Assembly (NCBI RefSeq): GCF_013002705.1
Contig: NZ_JABEND010000005.1
Span: 62,001-126,000, forward strand
Source: Nakamurella aerolata
GTDB lineage: Bacteria; Actinomycetota; Actinomycetes; Mycobacteriales; Nakamurellaceae
Direction: 5' to 3'
Length of the DNA stretch: 64,000 nucleotides
Positions 25,314 to 34,817 of this stretch are shown in pieces. The position numbers were made by a program, and so were the translations under genes. Position 1 is the stretch's first letter. Every line of letters starts with the position of its first letter. Below the pieces are notes generated by a model that was given only the letters and a program-made list of their open reading frames with translations, was not told the origin of the DNA and made no database searches.

Positions 25314-26450
25314 CTAGAGTAGGTCGCCATTCATTCCCGAGCTCCCCCGGCCGGCCGGCTCGCGCTGTTGTTGCAGGTCAGCGAGCCTGGCCCGGTCTTG
25401 CGGCGGCAGCCACACGGCATCAGGGTCGGCCGGCACCGCCTCCTCGCCGGTGACCCGCTCGACCAGCGCGTGCACCGTCGCGGCCGGCACGCACGGGTTC
25501 CAGGTGGCCCACCACCAGAACACCGGCGTCGGGTCGATCACCGGCCGGCGCCGGAGCGTGGCCGTCTCCGATTCGGGCAACGGCATGCCGGCGCCGATCA
25601 GCGTGGCGGCGCCGCCGGGGCGGGCCGTCGAGCGCAGCCAGTGCGCGAAGCCGAGCCCGGCGTCGGCGTCGTCGAACTGCCAACCGAGCTCGGCCGACGC
25701 CGCGGCCAGCCAACTCGCCCAGTCGACCGGCGCGGCGGTGAGCGGGAACCGCAGTCGGTGCTCGGCCACGTCGGCCGCCGTCACCGGGCCCGGCGCATCC
25801 AGCGGATGTCCGGCCGGGACCAGCAGCTGCACCTGTTCGGCCAGCACCGGAACCCCTTGCGCCGCATCCGATTCCGGCGGCGCGGGACGGCCGAAAGCAA
25901 CGTCGGCGACACCGTCGAGCACCGACGCCAGTGCCGTCAGCCGCGGTGGCCGGAACACCACCCTGGTGGCAAAGCTGACCTCGTCGCCGGCCCTGCGGGC
26001 CCGCGGCAGCAGCGCGGCATGTTCGTCCATCAGGTCGATCACCAGAGCCCTGCGGGTGTTGTCGGTGCCGCCGATCCGGTCGATGCCGTCGAGCACCTGC
26101 CTGGCCAGCGGGATCAGGTCGCGCCCCGCTGTGGTCAGCTGCACCGGCCCGTCCAGCAGGCCACCGTCGTCGTCGTCGGCGGGGTCGGCGGCATCGGCAG
26201 TGCTCGCGGCACCCGCGGTGCCGGCGGGGTCGGTGGTGCCGGCCGGGGCGGCGACAACGCCATTGCCGGACGCACGTGCCCCAGGGCCCGATGCCGGGAT
26301 CACCACCCGGGAGCACAGCCCGGCCTGCAACTGGACCAGTTGCCGCCGCACCGTCTCCGGGCTGACGCCGAGCTCTTGCGCCGCCCGCGAGATGTCAAGG
26401 CTCTCGGCAACGGCGACGAACGCGCGCAGCAGCGCGGTGTCCATGTCCAT
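25314..26450 (-). CDS. LysR-type transcriptional regulator with insertion in DNA-binding domain
   Basis: A 378-residue regulator. The helix-turn-helix is clear (LLRAFVAVAESLDISRAAQ, LGVSPETVRRQLVQLQ), but the wing that normally follows is interrupted by a low-complexity Ala/Gly/Thr/Asp-rich insertion of about 60 residues before the usual LTTAGRDLIPLARQVL linker helix. The effector-binding domain follows (FRPPRLTALASVLDGVADVAF, LVPAGHPLDAPG). LysR proteins usually regulate a neighbouring operon; the LLM duo lies directly downstream in the same direction, 65 bases away, so the regulator may be co-transcribed with it. Confidence 0.82.
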   Translation of the reverse strand: MDMDTALLRAFVAVAESLDISRAAQELGVSPETVRRQLVQLQAGLCSRVVIPASGPGARASGNGVVAAPAGTTDPAGTAGAASTADAADPADDDDGGLLDGPVQLTTAGRDLIPLARQVLDGIDRIGGTDNTRRALVIDLMDEHAALLPRARRAGDEVSFATRVVFRPPRLTALASVLDGVADVAFGRPAPPESDAAQGVPVLAEQVQLLVPAGHPLDAPGPVTAADVAEHRLRFPLTAAPVDWASWLAAASAELGWQFDDADAGLGFAHWLRSTARPGGAATLIGAGMPLPESETATLRRRPVIDPTPVFWWWATWNPCVPAATVHALVERVTGEEAVPADPDAVWLPPQDRARLADLQQQREPAGRGSSGMNGDLL

Positions 26451-26587
26451 ACCTCAGAGTGGCACAACAGCGCCGGTTCGGCCCGGGCTCGTCCGGCGGT
26501 GCGGCCACCGGCACCAGCGCTGTGCGCTGAGATCCGGCGAGAGTTGCCCTGGCACAGCCACTTTCGTCGCTCGGCACAGCCGGCCGG

Positions 26588-28231
26588 TCACCACTGCTGG
26601 CCAGTGGGCTCCGTGGTTGTCGGTTCGGTGTTCGGGCCGGACCCGGGCGGGCCTGAGGGACGGCGCAGCCGCCACGTCGCCAGTGCGGCGGCACCGAGCA
26701 CCGCCAGGCCGATCAGCACCCACAGCCAGACCTCGTCGGGTCCGTCGGTGGCCAGCTGCACGCCGGCCAGCAACTGGGTGCCACCGGTGGCGATCATCGG
26801 CAGCAACACCCCGAGGCCGACGACCAGCTCGTCGCCGGCCGGCCGCACCGGCCGGTCGTCCGGGATTCCGTAGTCGTCGCCGTAGCTGTGCCCGCGGCCG
26901 AACACCTCGGTCATGCCGCCGGCGACGCAGCCGACAGCGCCGGCCGCCACCACCGCAGCGGCCAGGATCAGCGACAACACCATTGCATCGCTGCTGTCGA
27001 GCGAGCGCACGTTCATCGTGATCATCAGCAACAACACGGCGAAGACCAGGGTCAACACCACCGCAGCCCCCGCGGCGATGCGCTGCACCGCAAGCGTGAT
27101 CCCCACCGCGATGCCCACCACCAGCGCGGCGATCAGCTGCCCGCGGTACTGCTCGGTGAGGGCGCCGAGGCCGGAGGACACCGCGTGCAGCACCACCATC
27201 ACAAGGACGGCCGGCAGCACCCCGCGCGCCAACACCGGACCACCGATCCAGACCAGCACCGGGCCAAGCACCAGCAACACCAACCCGCAGATGATCATCC
27301 CCGCGCTGACGCGGTCAAGACCGCCGGACGACGCGACCATCAGTGCCCAGAACACCGGTAGATACGACAGCACGGTTCCGGCGAGGCCCACCACCAGCAG
27401 ACTGCGGCGCACCGGAACCCCAGCAGCCGCCTCCGCTTCGTGCTGGGGGGCCTCGCGTTGGGCTGCCTTGTGTTCGGCACCGGCACGACCGGCGCCGACG
27501 AACACCAACAGCAGCAGGGCCGCCAGCACCACGCTCATCACCATGGCAGCGGTGGACCCGGGATCGGGGGTGTCGGTGACGCCGGTGGCGTCGATCGGCT
27601 CCGGGTCGATCGGGATGCCGGCCTCCGCGCCCGGCAGGATCGAGGGCAGCAGACCCTCGGGAAGCAACTGGATCAACACGGCGGCCGCCGCGATGGCCGC
27701 GGCGAGGCGGGCGGCACCGGCCACCAGCAGGTTGCGGGCCACTCCGAGCACGCCGATGAACAGGAACGCCGGTGCCAGCTGAGCGGCCGTCCCGATCAGG
27801 ACGTATGCCTGTCCCGACCCTGAGTGTCGGGTCGCGCCGGTCAGCCCAAGTATCGCGAACGGTACCGCCAGCGCCGCGCCGATCACCGCCGGCAGCCACC
27901 CGATGCCGGGCCACCTGCCCCACAGCAGCACCGCCGCCGCCGCGCCCAGCACCAGGATCGCCACGTACACCCAGGAGGGCCACCACTCGATGCCGCCCGC
28001 CAACACCAGCAGGGTGATGGACTGCCCGCGCACCACCAGCATCACCAGCAACGCGGCGACCGCCACCAGCAGCGACCCGAGCGGCAGCAGCGGCGTCGCC
28101 GATTTGGCCGCCCCCACCGGCGCGGTGCCGTACCCGCTCGGGCCCGCCGCGCCGGTGCCACCGGTCGAATCCGGCGCGAACGACGGCGGGACTGCGGCGG
28201 GACGATCGCTGTGTGCTGGTTCCGGTTGCAT
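26588..28231 (-). CDS. Polytopic membrane protein of unknown function (paralogue A)
   Basis: A 547-residue protein with about 14 hydrophobic segments and a short Pro/Ser-rich cytoplasmic N-terminus; start ATG after GGGGAGTC. I recognise no transporter or enzyme motif. It is a tandem paralogue of the next gene on the same strand: both share architecture and a conserved motif near the C-terminus (DELVVGLGVLLPMIATGG here, DALVVGVGVLLPLVAGGAG there). The two were probably produced by gene duplication and may form one complex. Confidence 0.75.
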   Translation of the reverse strand: MQPEPAHSDRPAAVPPSFAPDSTGGTGAAGPSGYGTAPVGAAKSATPLLPLGSLLVAVAALLVMLVVRGQSITLLVLAGGIEWWPSWVYVAILVLGAAAAVLLWGRWPGIGWLPAVIGAALAVPFAILGLTGATRHSGSGQAYVLIGTAAQLAPAFLFIGVLGVARNLLVAGAARLAAAIAAAAVLIQLLPEGLLPSILPGAEAGIPIDPEPIDATGVTDTPDPGSTAAMVMSVVLAALLLLVFVGAGRAGAEHKAAQREAPQHEAEAAAGVPVRRSLLVVGLAGTVLSYLPVFWALMVASSGGLDRVSAGMIICGLVLLVLGPVLVWIGGPVLARGVLPAVLVMVVLHAVSSGLGALTEQYRGQLIAALVVGIAVGITLAVQRIAAGAAVVLTLVFAVLLLMITMNVRSLDSSDAMVLSLILAAAVVAAGAVGCVAGGMTEVFGRGHSYGDDYGIPDDRPVRPAGDELVVGLGVLLPMIATGGTQLLAGVQLATDGPDEVWLWVLIGLAVLGAAALATWRLRRPSGPPGSGPNTEPTTTEPTGQQW

Positions 28232-28411
28232 GCCGACTCCCCTGTGCGACTGACTCCCCGTGCCGCCGGTGCCCGGCGGTCTCACCGTAAGATGTGCGAT
28301 GACCCGGATCGCGCGGACACACTGCCCGATCCGATGACGGTTAACGTTGCCCGGTCCGACGACGGTAGGCCGATCAGCGTTCCAGCGCGCGGTGGACCCG
28401 GCCGCTGATCG

Positions 28412-29953
28412 TCACATGGTCAGTCCGAGCACGAGCTTGCCGGCGCCGCCGGCCACCAGCGGCAGCAGCACGCCGACTCCGACCACCAGCGCGTCGGCGA
28501 GCGACTCCGGCCGCAGCCGGCCGGCACCGCTGCTGGGCGCGCCCCACCCCACCGGCCGGTGGCTTTCCGACGCTCCGACCAACCGGCGAAAGGCGCTCCC
28601 GGTGATGGCACCGCCAGCTGCGACGGCGATCAGCATCCCGCCGGCCAGCAACGTGGCACGAAAATCCGGGGTGGATTCCAACGATTCATCCAGCGTCAAC
28701 AGAGCCACCAGCACCGCAGCAAACAGCACAACAAGAACCGCCCCGATCACCCCCGCGAATCGCTGGGTCGCCGCCACCATCCCGGCCACGGCGCCCAGCA
28801 CAACAGCGGCGAACATCAACGCCGGCGGGCGCGAGTCGGACTGCAGGATCGGCGCAACCGATCCCACCAGCGCCAATCCGAGCGCCGCCGGCAGCACCGC
28901 CTTTGTGATGGCCGGGCCGGCGACCGTCACCAGCGCCAACCCGACCAGCAGCAGCACCAGCCCACTGCCGAGCAACGCAACCCGAACCGACTGTTCGAGG
29001 GTGTTCCGCACCGATTCCGAGTCGGACCACGGAAACGGCCGCAGGCCGATCAGACCGAGCCACATCGGCGGCACCACCGTTGCCGCTGTTCCGGCGATCC
29101 CAATGGCAAGCAGCCGCCCGGACACCCGCCGCTCGGCCCCGCGGACCGTCCCCAGGCGCTGCTCGCTGCGCATCCCGACGCCGGCGGCCAGCGCCAGCAC
29201 CACCGCGGCCAGCAACAGCACCCCAGCGGCCATCCGCGCGTTCGAGCCGCCACCGGCGTAGGCCGGGTCGCTCAGTGGGGCGACGACGCCGACGGTGCTG
29301 GCCACACCGGACCTGAGCGCGGCGGCGGCACCCAGTTGTTGATCAAGCAGGCCGGCCGGGACCAGCTGGACAACAGCGCCCCCGGCGAACACCGCCGCCG
29401 CGGCCCGCCGCCACCCCGACAGCCAGAGCATCCGTCCGGTGGCCAGCACGCCGATGCTCAGCACCGCACCCGCCGGCGCGGCGGCCAGGCCGATCACCAG
29501 CTGCCCGGCATCGCCGCGCAGCGCCGCGCCGGAGGCGAACACCGCGGCGCACGGCGTCACCAGCACCGCGCCCGCGCCGGTCAACATCCAGCCTGCGCCG
29601 GCCGGACGCCGACCCCATAACGCCAGCGCTGCAACAGCTCCGGTCGTCGCCAGCACCGGTACCAGCCACGCCGACCGGTCGGGTGATCCGACCATCAGCC
29701 CGACGCTCAGCCGGCAACCGCGCAGCATCGCCACCAGCAGCAGACCGGCCAGCGCGCAGCCGAGCGCACCGATGGGCACCGGCTGCCGGAACCGCGCGTC
29801 GTCGGTGGGCGCGTGGCCCGGCCGGCTCTGCGGCGCCGGCGTCGGTGCAGTCGCCGCAGTCGCGCGCGGTTGCGGTGCCGGTGCTGGCTCTGCTGGCGCT
29901 GCAGGTGCTGCAGGTGCTGCAGGTACGGCTGGCGGCAGCGGCGTTTGGTGCAT
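28412..29953 (-). CDS. Polytopic membrane protein of unknown function (paralogue B)
   Basis: A 513-residue protein with about 14 hydrophobic segments, related to the neighbouring gene downstream. The N-terminal 50 residues are Pro/Ala-rich (PAAPAAPAAPAEPAPAPQP), encoded by short DNA repeats. The C-terminal motif DALVVGVGVLLPLVAGGAG is shared with its paralogue. No catalytic or binding motif is recognisable. The 180-base gap between the two genes has no hairpin that I can see, so they may be co-transcribed. Confidence 0.75.
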   Translation of the reverse strand: MHQTPLPPAVPAAPAAPAAPAEPAPAPQPRATAATAPTPAPQSRPGHAPTDDARFRQPVPIGALGCALAGLLLVAMLRGCRLSVGLMVGSPDRSAWLVPVLATTGAVAALALWGRRPAGAGWMLTGAGAVLVTPCAAVFASGAALRGDAGQLVIGLAAAPAGAVLSIGVLATGRMLWLSGWRRAAAAVFAGGAVVQLVPAGLLDQQLGAAAALRSGVASTVGVVAPLSDPAYAGGGSNARMAAGVLLLAAVVLALAAGVGMRSEQRLGTVRGAERRVSGRLLAIGIAGTAATVVPPMWLGLIGLRPFPWSDSESVRNTLEQSVRVALLGSGLVLLLVGLALVTVAGPAITKAVLPAALGLALVGSVAPILQSDSRPPALMFAAVVLGAVAGMVAATQRFAGVIGAVLVVLFAAVLVALLTLDESLESTPDFRATLLAGGMLIAVAAGGAITGSAFRRLVGASESHRPVGWGAPSSGAGRLRPESLADALVVGVGVLLPLVAGGAGKLVLGLTM

Positions 29954-30050
29954 GGGACCCCCTCGGTGTCGCGGGGTCCGACGACCGGTGCCAACCTGCG
30001 GTTCCGCGCCGCAATGGGGAGTTCACCCCAACAACGGCTCGGGCCGCCGG

Positions 30051-30114
30051 CTCAGCTGCTCAACCACTCAGCTGCTCAACCACTCAGCTGCTCAACGGCT
30101 CAACGGCTCAGCTG
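30051..30114. repeat. 16-bp tandem repeats, family shared with post-dinB repeats
   Basis: Three adjoining copies of CTCAGCTGCTCAACCA (30051-30066, 30067-30082, 30083-30098, the last ending in GG) followed by two half units (CTCAACGG, CTCAGCTG). They lie between the DUF1579-like gene and paralogue B. The unit is about 70 percent identical to CTGAGCTGCTAACCGA repeated after dinB at 55.96-56.05 kb. Confidence 0.85.
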
Positions 30115-30131
30115 CACCGGGGTTCAGTGGC

Positions 30132-30614
30132 TCAGGGCCGGCGGAAGGTCATCACCCAGTTGACCGGGTCGAAGCTGGCGCCGCCGTCGCGGGAGAAGTC
30201 CTGCGTCCAGACCGGATGGTCGAGATCGCGTACGTCCCAGCGGAATCGGCCGACGACGCTACCCGCGGGGTACGCAAGGGTCCCGGTAAAGGTGCCGATC
30301 GGACCGTCGAAGGTGCCGCTGACCGGATCGTCCAGCACCCCGGGCAACAGCGACGACGCCCACCAGATGCGCCAGCGAGCACCGACAGGGTCGAACAGGC
30401 GCAGCGACATGCCGTTGAACGTGGTGCCGTCGGCGAGCGTGCCGGTGGTCTCGTCGAGGTTGCCGCCGCCGCCGAGGATCGGCCGGGCCGAGGCGGTGCT
30501 GGAGAACTCGACCCAATCGCTTTTCAGGTTGAACGGATCGCGCAACCGGCGATGCTGGATGTGCCACTCGCCGAACAGAAAGTCGAAGTCCCGAAAGGGA
30601 TCGCCGGTACTCAC
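30132..30614 (-). CDS. DUF1579-like small protein
   Basis: A 160-residue soluble protein beginning at a GTG that overlaps the upstream gene stop by four bases (GTGA). It shows DFDFLFGEWHIQHRRL near the N-terminus, followed by beta strands with GTTFNGMSLRLFDP and RWRIWWAS, and VWTQDFSRDGG towards the C-terminus, features of the calycin-like DUF1579 group that has no assigned reaction. It is translationally coupled to the PPOX-like protein upstream. The function is unknown. Confidence 0.72.
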   Translation of the reverse strand: MSTGDPFRDFDFLFGEWHIQHRRLRDPFNLKSDWVEFSSTASARPILGGGGNLDETTGTLADGTTFNGMSLRLFDPVGARWRIWWASSLLPGVLDDPVSGTFDGPIGTFTGTLAYPAGSVVGRFRWDVRDLDHPVWTQDFSRDGGASFDPVNWVMTFRRP

Positions 30615-31309
30615 GCGGTTCTCGATGCGGCCGGGCCCGGCGTACCGGCCGGCGTCGCCGCGACCAACGCCGCCACCGAGTCCGGCAGGTCCGCCTGGCA
30701 ATCGTCGGCCGGCACCGGAGTGCCCCAGCCGGTGCTGGCCGGAACAACGCCGCGCCAGGTGCCGGGCGCCGCATCCGCACCGCTGTCGCCGGGGCCGCCG
30801 GTGCGGGCCTTCGCGGTCCACTGCCCGTCGACGATGGGCAGCGCCAGCACCAGTGTCGCCGCGACCTCCTTGGGCAGGTGGCCGCGCACTTCGCCGCCGC
30901 GACCGGGCAGCAGGGTCTGGCTGACCACCTCCAGCGCGGCCAGCGCGTCGTCACCGGAGAGCCGTTGAGCGGTGCCGGAAATCACCGCTGACCGATAGTT
31001 CGCCGATGAATTGAACAGGCTACCGGCCACCACCAGCGCGTCCAGGTGGGTGACGCTGAGCGCCACCGGCGCACCCTCGGCCGCCCGGCGCAGCGCGCCG
31101 GCACCGGTGGAGCCGTGGATCAACACCCGGTCGGCGTCCCTGGCGATCAGCACCGGGACCACCAGCGGCTGCGGCCCGGCCTGCGCCGTCGCCGCGGTGA
31201 CGGTGCTCAGGGTGCCGACCAGTGCCTGGTCGATGATGCTGTACAGCCGGTCCCGGTCGGTGACGGCCCGCTCCGGGTGCCGGCGAATCTGTGGTGAGGC
31301 AACGGTCAT
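30611..31309 (-). CDS. Pyridoxamine 5'-phosphate oxidase-like FMN-binding protein
   Basis: A 232-residue split-barrel flavoprotein resembling the NimA-like PPOX group: VGTLSTVTA..., VPVLIARDADRVLIHGST (FMN-binding strand), VALSVTHLDALVVAGSLFNSSANYRS and GEVRGHLPKEVAATLVLALP. Such proteins reduce or sequester flavin-linked substrates; the actual reaction is unknown. It is the first gene of a two-gene unit with the DUF1579-like gene. Confidence 0.8.
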   Translation of the reverse strand: MTVASPQIRRHPERAVTDRDRLYSIIDQALVGTLSTVTAATAQAGPQPLVVPVLIARDADRVLIHGSTGAGALRRAAEGAPVALSVTHLDALVVAGSLFNSSANYRSAVISGTAQRLSGDDALAALEVVSQTLLPGRGGEVRGHLPKEVAATLVLALPIVDGQWTAKARTGGPGDSGADAAPGTWRGVVPASTGWGTPVPADDCQADLPDSVAALVAATPAGTPGPAASRTA

Positions 31310-31375
31310 ACCCTGATGCTCGCCCGGTTCTGGTCGCGCCAGCCAGACCAGAATGCCCCAGAACTGACGACCAGT

Positions 31376-33127
31376 TCAGCTCGTGGTTTCCGCCGGGCCG
31401 GCCCCGGACGCACCGCCGGCCACCACCGCCGCACCCACCTGCACCAGCGAAGGGTCAGCCGGATCATCGCCACGGACAACGCCTCCGCGCCACACCATGC
31501 GCAGATCTGGCCCGTGCACCGACAGTTCGGCAAGGCAGTTGTCGAACCACGGCCCCGAGGTGACGGCCCACGGGTACTGCGGGTCCGGAACCTTCTTGGC
31601 GTGACCGGCGATGAAGCGCATCGGCCGCACCAGGCCCCTGGCGAACTGCGACATCAACACCCGGACGACCCGCGGCATCGGGTTGCGGATCGGCGAGCAC
31701 ACCGCCTGCACGATAGGTGCCTTGGCCCCGTACTGCGCCGCGTCGATCACCTGCGCCACATACGAATTGTGCACATCGCCGGACAGGAAGGTGACGGTGT
31801 CCGGCACCGGTCCGCGCTCGCCCCGCGCCAACGCCATCACCATGTCGGCGACCTCGTCGAAGCCGGAGTTGAACGCGGCCCAATGCTCCATGTCAAGGGA
31901 ACGACGCAGCTTCTCCCCCAGCGCGGCAAGGACTTTGCCGTACCCGCCGGAGGCTACCGTCTCGTCGATGGCCTCGAGGTCGTGCATGCCGGGCGGCAGC
32001 AGGAAGGGCAGCGACGTCCCGATCAACATGTGCCGCAGCCCCGGCTGTTGCTCCCGGTCCAGCGTCAGCTGGTCGCCCAGCCAGTCCAGTTCGCCGGGGC
32101 TGAGCATCGATCGCCGTTGCGGCTCAAGCACTCTGGCGGCTCTGGAATCCACCATCACCAGACGACTGTCGCCCAGATCGCGCCGGTAGCTCCAGCGGTA
32201 GACGTCGGGATTGCGGTCGACCCGTTCCATCAGCTCGAACACCGCGTCGGTGAGGTCCAGATGTGCACCGGCGCCGGCGGCGAGTACCGGCCCGAACACA
32301 GGATCGGCCGAAAGCGCTTGCGGGGAAAGGTTTCCCAGGTGCTGGTACACCCAGTACGACGCCAGCCCGCCCATCAACCGCTGGTGCCACCACTGCGTCT
32401 TGTTGATCTCGACGTGCCAGCTGTACGAGGTGTTCCAGTCGTCGCGGATGTCGTGGTCGTCGAAGATCATGCAGCTGGGCACGGTCGACAGCAGCCAGCG
32501 GTTGGCCGGATCACTCCAGGCCAGTTGGTACAGGTGGCAGTACTCGGTGTAGTCCTTGATCTCCTCGCCGGGCGGCTCGTCCAGCGATCGCCTGCCGGCG
32601 ATGAACTCGCGCATGGCATCCGAGGTCTCGTCGGCGTAGACCTGGTCGCCGAGAAAGGCCACCAGGTCGGGCCACGGCTCGTCGCCGCGGGCCAGCGCCA
32701 GGGCCAGGGTGCGCAGCGCGTCGACGCCGTTGGTGCGGTTACCTTCGGCGTCGTGCGGCACGGTGGTGCGGCACGAGCCGAAGAGCATCCTGGTCGGGCG
32801 GTCGGGATCGATGGTGCGGATGGCCGGCACCGGAAACCGACTGTCCGATTCGGGCCATACCTGCGTTTGGTCCAGTTCCACTCGGTAGGGATAGCTGCCG
32901 CCGGGCTCAAGCCCGTCGACGATCACCACCGCGTAGTGGTGGCCGGACACCTCGAAAGTATTTGCTCGCCAAGACTTTTCGCCGACGTCCTGCACCACGG
33001 TGACCGTCGACGGAGCGCTGGTCTCCACCCAGACGGTGGCCTCGTTGGTTCCGATGTACCGCAGCAGCGGGCCGAGCACCAACTGGGCTTCGGCGGCGGG
33101 TGCGGTATCGGAACGGTCTGTTGACAT
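31376..33127 (-). CDS. PhoD-type alkaline phosphatase family protein
   Basis: A 583-residue metallophosphoesterase of the PhoD/Metallophos_2 family. An N-terminal Ig-like domain (LGPLLRYIGTNEATVWVET) precedes the catalytic domain with FGSCRTTVP, FLGDQVYADE, IFDDHDIRDDWNT and GDVHNSYVAQV, the metal-binding Asp, Asn and His residues of the family. No signal peptide or Tat motif is visible, so it is probably cytoplasmic, unlike secreted PhoD. It is divergent from the MocR regulator, with two direct repeats between them. Confidence 0.85.
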   Translation of the reverse strand: MSTDRSDTAPAAEAQLVLGPLLRYIGTNEATVWVETSAPSTVTVVQDVGEKSWRANTFEVSGHHYAVVIVDGLEPGGSYPYRVELDQTQVWPESDSRFPVPAIRTIDPDRPTRMLFGSCRTTVPHDAEGNRTNGVDALRTLALALARGDEPWPDLVAFLGDQVYADETSDAMREFIAGRRSLDEPPGEEIKDYTEYCHLYQLAWSDPANRWLLSTVPSCMIFDDHDIRDDWNTSYSWHVEINKTQWWHQRLMGGLASYWVYQHLGNLSPQALSADPVFGPVLAAGAGAHLDLTDAVFELMERVDRNPDVYRWSYRRDLGDSRLVMVDSRAARVLEPQRRSMLSPGELDWLGDQLTLDREQQPGLRHMLIGTSLPFLLPPGMHDLEAIDETVASGGYGKVLAALGEKLRRSLDMEHWAAFNSGFDEVADMVMALARGERGPVPDTVTFLSGDVHNSYVAQVIDAAQYGAKAPIVQAVCSPIRNPMPRVVRVLMSQFARGLVRPMRFIAGHAKKVPDPQYPWAVTSGPWFDNCLAELSVHGPDLRMVWRGGVVRGDDPADPSLVQVGAAVVAGGASGAGPAETTS

Positions 33128-33132
33128 GCATC

Positions 33133-33167
33133 ATCAATACCCCATCGATATCAACAACCCCGTCGAC
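33133..33167. promoter_or_regulatory. Direct-repeat operator between PhoD-like gene and MocR gene
   Basis: Two adjoining direct repeats, ATCAATACCCCATCGAT (33133-33149) and ATCAACAACCCCGTCGAC (33150-33167), share ATCAA, CCCC and TCGA blocks with one extra base in the second. They lie in the 60-base gap between the divergent start codons. MocR/PdxR regulators bind direct repeats, so this is a good candidate operator for the neighbouring MocR gene. Confidence 0.65.
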
Positions 33168-33187
33168 GGTGACGGTATCGTCCGCCC

Positions 33188-34624
33188 ATGCCCCGGCACG
33201 CCCGCCCGACCGGACTGGTGCTCACCCTCGACCCGGCCGACGGCGGCAGCGTCGCGCAGCTGATCCAGGCCCTGACCCGCGCCATCGAGTCCGGGCAGGC
33301 CGCCGACGGCGACCCGCTGCCGTCCAGCCGGATGCTCGCCGCGACCCTGCGGGTGCCGAGATCGGCGGTGGTCGCGGCCTACGAATCATTGACCGGCGTC
33401 GGACTGCTGGCGGCGCGGCCCGGCGGCACCACCCAGATCGCCCACGGCGCCGCCGACTTGGTGCGCTCGGGAGCCCGCCCGGTGGTCGACTCGTCCGTGG
33501 CGTCGACACCGCGGCCGGCCCGGCGTCCGGCCGGCAGCCCGGCGGCAAACCGCAGCCAAGGCCCGGCCCGTCGATCACCGCTGGATCTGGTGCCGGGGCA
33601 CCCCGACCTTGCGCTGCTCGATAAGGCAGCGTGGTCCCGCGCCTGGCGGCAGGCCGGCGCCGGCGTCGACGACCCGCACGGCAGCGGCGGCAGCTACCGC
33701 GAGTTGCAAGGCGCCCTTGCCGCGCACCTGCGCCGTTTCCGCGGGGTGGTCGCCGACGCCACCCAGGTGCGGCTGGCACCCGGCATCGATCCGCTGCTTC
33801 GCGGGGTGGTCGGTGCGGCCCGGCTGGCCGGGCGCACCATCGCCATGGAAGATCCGGGATATCCGCGGGCCCGCAACGTCTTTCACGAGACCGGGTTGTG
33901 GGTGCGAGGAGTGAAAGTTGATGCCGACGGGCTCCGGGTTGACCTGTTGCGGTCCACCGACGCCGCCGTCTATCTCACCCCTGCCCATCAATATCCGATG
34001 GGTGTGCCGCTGAGCCTGGCCCGGCGGGTGGAGCTGGTGCGCTGGGCAGCGGCAACCGGCGCGATCGTCATCGAGGACGACTACGACGGCGAGTTCCGTT
34101 ACGACACGGCACCGTTGCCGGCGCTGCGGACGCTGCGCGGCGCCGCCGATCACGTCGCCTATCTCGGTACCGCGTCGAAATTGCTCACCCCTGAGCTGCG
34201 GGTGGCGTGGGCGGTGTGGCCGACCCGGCTGCCGGCACCGGATCCGGACGAACGGGTGTACGTCAGCGGCCCGACGGCACGGGCGCTGACCCACCTGCTG
34301 GACGACGATGCAGTGGCCAGGCATCTGGCGAAGGCGATGCGCACCTACGCCTCCCGGCGCGGCGCGTTGATCGAGGCCCTGGGCCGGCAGCTGCCGGAGC
34401 TGTCGATCGCCGGCGCCGCGGCCGGCCTGCACCTGACGGTGCTGCTCCCACCGGGCAGGGACGACCGGGCAGTGACGGCCGCGCTCGCCGCCCGCGGTTA
34501 CCTGGTGGCTCCGCTGGCCGACTACAGCCCGCGCCGGCAGCCACCCGGTCTGGTGATCGGTTATGCCAGGCTGCCGGCAACGGCGGCGAAGGACTTTGTC
34601 GCGGCGATCGCGGCCGTACTGTGA
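33188..34624 (+). CDS. MocR/PdxR-type regulator (GntR-aminotransferase fusion)
   Basis: A 478-residue transcription factor with an N-terminal winged helix of the GntR family (LIQALTRAIESGQAADGDPLPSSRMLAATLRVPRSAVVAAYESL, read in parts) and a C-terminal class I aminotransferase-like domain that binds PLP. The domain keeps EDDYDGEFRYD and the PLP-lysine motif GTASKLL. Members control vitamin B6 or aminotransferase genes; no pdx gene is near, and the only divergent partner is the PhoD-like phosphatase gene. A low-complexity linker rich in Pro, Arg and Ser lies between the domains. Confidence 0.88.
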   Translation: MPRHARPTGLVLTLDPADGGSVAQLIQALTRAIESGQAADGDPLPSSRMLAATLRVPRSAVVAAYESLTGVGLLAARPGGTTQIAHGAADLVRSGARPVVDSSVASTPRPARRPAGSPAANRSQGPARRSPLDLVPGHPDLALLDKAAWSRAWRQAGAGVDDPHGSGGSYRELQGALAAHLRRFRGVVADATQVRLAPGIDPLLRGVVGAARLAGRTIAMEDPGYPRARNVFHETGLWVRGVKVDADGLRVDLLRSTDAAVYLTPAHQYPMGVPLSLARRVELVRWAAATGAIVIEDDYDGEFRYDTAPLPALRTLRGAADHVAYLGTASKLLTPELRVAWAVWPTRLPAPDPDERVYVSGPTARALTHLLDDDAVARHLAKAMRTYASRRGALIEALGRQLPELSIAGAAAGLHLTVLLPPGRDDRAVTAALAARGYLVAPLADYSPRRQPPGLVIGYARLPATAAKDFVAAIAAVL

Positions 34625-34817
34625 CCAGCGGGTGCGGGTGCAGCGCCCGGCTGCCGGGACGCCCTCGGGCCGTTCGGCCGGCCCCGATGCCGGGGACGCC
34701 GGCCGGATCGGGAACTCGGGAACGCGGTTGCCGCGTTGTCACGGCGTTGGCCGGCAGCCAGCCGTGCCGACCAGCAGGGGCTGACGACAGGTCCCGTCGG
34801 GGCAGAGGGGTTGCACC

